Translations under genes and position numbers: made by a program
Part shown: piece by piece, positions 62,501 through 64,000 of the stretch
How the letters are laid out: the number at the start of each line of letters is the position of its first letter
How positions within the stretch are numbered: position 1 is the first letter of the stretch
Assembly (NCBI RefSeq): GCF_024713975.1
Contig: NC_091106.1
Coordinates: forward strand, 10,457,001-10,521,000
From: Paralichthys olivaceus
Taxonomy: Eukaryota; Chordata; Actinopteri; Pleuronectiformes; Paralichthyidae
DNA length: 64,000 bases
Reading direction: 5' to 3'
The notes under the pieces: generated by a model
The model's database searches: none
What the model was told of the DNA's origin: nothing
The model's input: the letters and a program-made list of their open reading frames with translations, nothing else

Positions 62501-64000
62501 CAGGCTTGTGGAGGTGACTGCTTCAGGCACTATTGTAGTGGTTGGCTTGAATGATAGAAGCTGCACAGTGTGTTTTTGAAGTAGGGACATCCCCATATGG
62601 GCTCTGGTCTGGGACATTCTGCTTATCAAACAGAGGTTGTAGCTGTGAACTTCAGATGCAAATGTAAATGTCTTTTGAGGCATGTGCTGCATCCCTGCAA
62701 CCTGCTTTAGTTTTTCTGGTCATGACTTAGTTTTCCTGTCCTGATCAGAAGGTCCACTTGTCAGTTTTTTGTGATGTTTGCGTTTCCTGAGAGATCAGGG
62801 TACAGCTAAATTACATCTATTTTTATCCCATATAAGCTTTCCATTCAACAGCTGTCACAATTTTACAAACTGGGGTCAATTTATTGACGTTAATCTCATG
62901 ACATCAACAAAAAGACAGGATGGGTCGCGATTTGGTTCTGCAAATCTAAAAATACATGGAGTGAATGTTTCCAGCTTTAGTTTTTCCTCTCCTGATTGGT
63001 TGCGGAGATTATACACAGTGAATGTTTTGAGTTTGAGTTTTTCCTGTTTGAGGCTGCCTGTGTGTGAGACTGTATATTTACAGTTACACATGGGTAAAGT
63101 GTATAATTCCTGTTGTGGCGATTTTCCCTCTACAGTTATTCTTTCCCACTTCTTGATTGCACCACCCCTCCTTCTCCTCCCCTCTCTAACCCCCTGACTG
63201 TCCTGTGTCTGTCTCGTTTTTGACGGGGTGGACTCCAGATGCAGCTCATTAGGGCCCGCCTCATTGAGAGCAACAGTCATGTGAGCGGTTTCTTGATTGA
63301 GAGGAGGGGAGACGGAAGCACGGCTGTGTCCTGTGTCACAATGGCTCTTTGTCTTGTCACCCCTGTCTGAATTAACAGGATTTATTTAATTGATGACGGT
63401 ATGACAACAACAATGCAGGCTGACCAGCTTGTGTGCAAATAAATGATCAGGATCTTCTTGGCTATGTGGGGCTGGATGGGGACAGGATCTAGGAACCAGC
63501 GCCAACTCCAACAATATCATCAGTAGAGCAGCTCTAGTTAGGCATCTGGCCAAAGCAAAATGTAAACATCAAAGTAACACATCATACTCTGTTTTTATTC
63601 AGAGCCCAGTTTTATACTGGAAACAGCTCAATCCATGAATAAGTACAAAGCTCTGTTAAACTAGAGCTTTGTTATTTTTTTAATTCATAGTCATTAGATC
63701 GCTATGTTGATGCCAAAAGAGTTTGCTGAAAAATTGAACTCAAATTCAAGTTAAAACTTAATTTGAGCAGAAGGTACTACAGAGGCTGTGTCCTTGTATG
63801 GCATCAAACAGTTGCCCAATGTTTATTCCATCTAATTTGCTGCAGCCACTGTAGACTCCTGTGTGATGAAAGTTAATGTTGGTTATCAGAAATCTATTTA
63901 TTTGTATTATTGCGTATTGGAACTCTTCCTGTAATTCAGTTCAAAATGAAAGGGAAGGTCTTTGTAGACAAAATGTTGCAAAAATTCTGAGATGCTAAAA
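59547..64000 (+). other. Presumed first intron of the same gene, no exon seen
   Basis: CpG content decays after about 60200. No frame shows forkhead or other recognisable protein sequence. A candidate acceptor before ctccagatgcagctcatt near 63238 was considered, but the following frame has no supporting features. The gene body probably continues beyond the window. Confidence 0.4.

Noticed and set aside
62876..63280. 134-codon minus-strand and 139-codon plus-strand frames
   Set aside because: Overlapping frames on both strands with low-complexity segments from nearby repeated 'gtttttcctg' words; no family recognised.

Overview
The window looks like vertebrate nuclear DNA from a teleost fish. 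Evidence for this is spliced genes with GT-AG introns mostly of 80-1900 bp, vertebrate-type MSH6 and FBXO11 proteins, and many short interspersed elements of kinds common in ray-finned fish. The block kcnk12 - msh6 - fbxo11 matches the conserved vertebrate neighbourhood around MSH6 (human 2p16-p21). The species cannot be named from the sequence.

Layout. 1-6.3 kb: the 3' part of kcnk12 (THIK-2 two-pore K+ channel, + strand); its last coding exon is at 4387-5279 and exon 1 lies before the window. 6.3-19 kb: gene-free DNA with decayed transposon-like pieces. 19.0-27.1 kb: a tandem array of three nearly identical, intronless HIPK-like protein kinase genes on the - strand, two of the steps being exactly 2954 bp. 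27.1-30.4 kb: intergenic, with a small inverted-repeat element and a LINE-like tail. 30.5-38.3 kb: complete msh6 (+, 10 coding exons, 1379 aa). 38.3-48.7 kb: complete fbxo11 (-, 22 coding exons, 880 aa), convergent with msh6; the two meet at a poly(A) hexamer readable on both strands. 48.7-59.2 kb: long spacer with no convincing exon. 59.2-59.55 kb: GC-rich promoter and probable non-coding first exon of a + strand gene, by gene order perhaps foxn2; the rest is its presumed first intron.

The exon maps of msh6 and fbxo11 were built by hand from splice sites and reading frame. Both sum to whole codons (4140 and 2643 nt including stops), which checks them internally.

Roles. msh6 encodes the MutS-alpha mismatch-recognition subunit. 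fbxo11 encodes the substrate receptor of an SCF ubiquitin ligase. kcnk12 encodes a membrane K+ channel subunit. They are neighbours by old synteny, not members of one pathway. The kinase array is the most unusual part: a young, lineage-restricted-looking amplification inserted between kcnk12 and msh6, with intact catalytic residues but a changed activation loop, stop codons overlapping poly(A) signals, and structured repeats at its edges.
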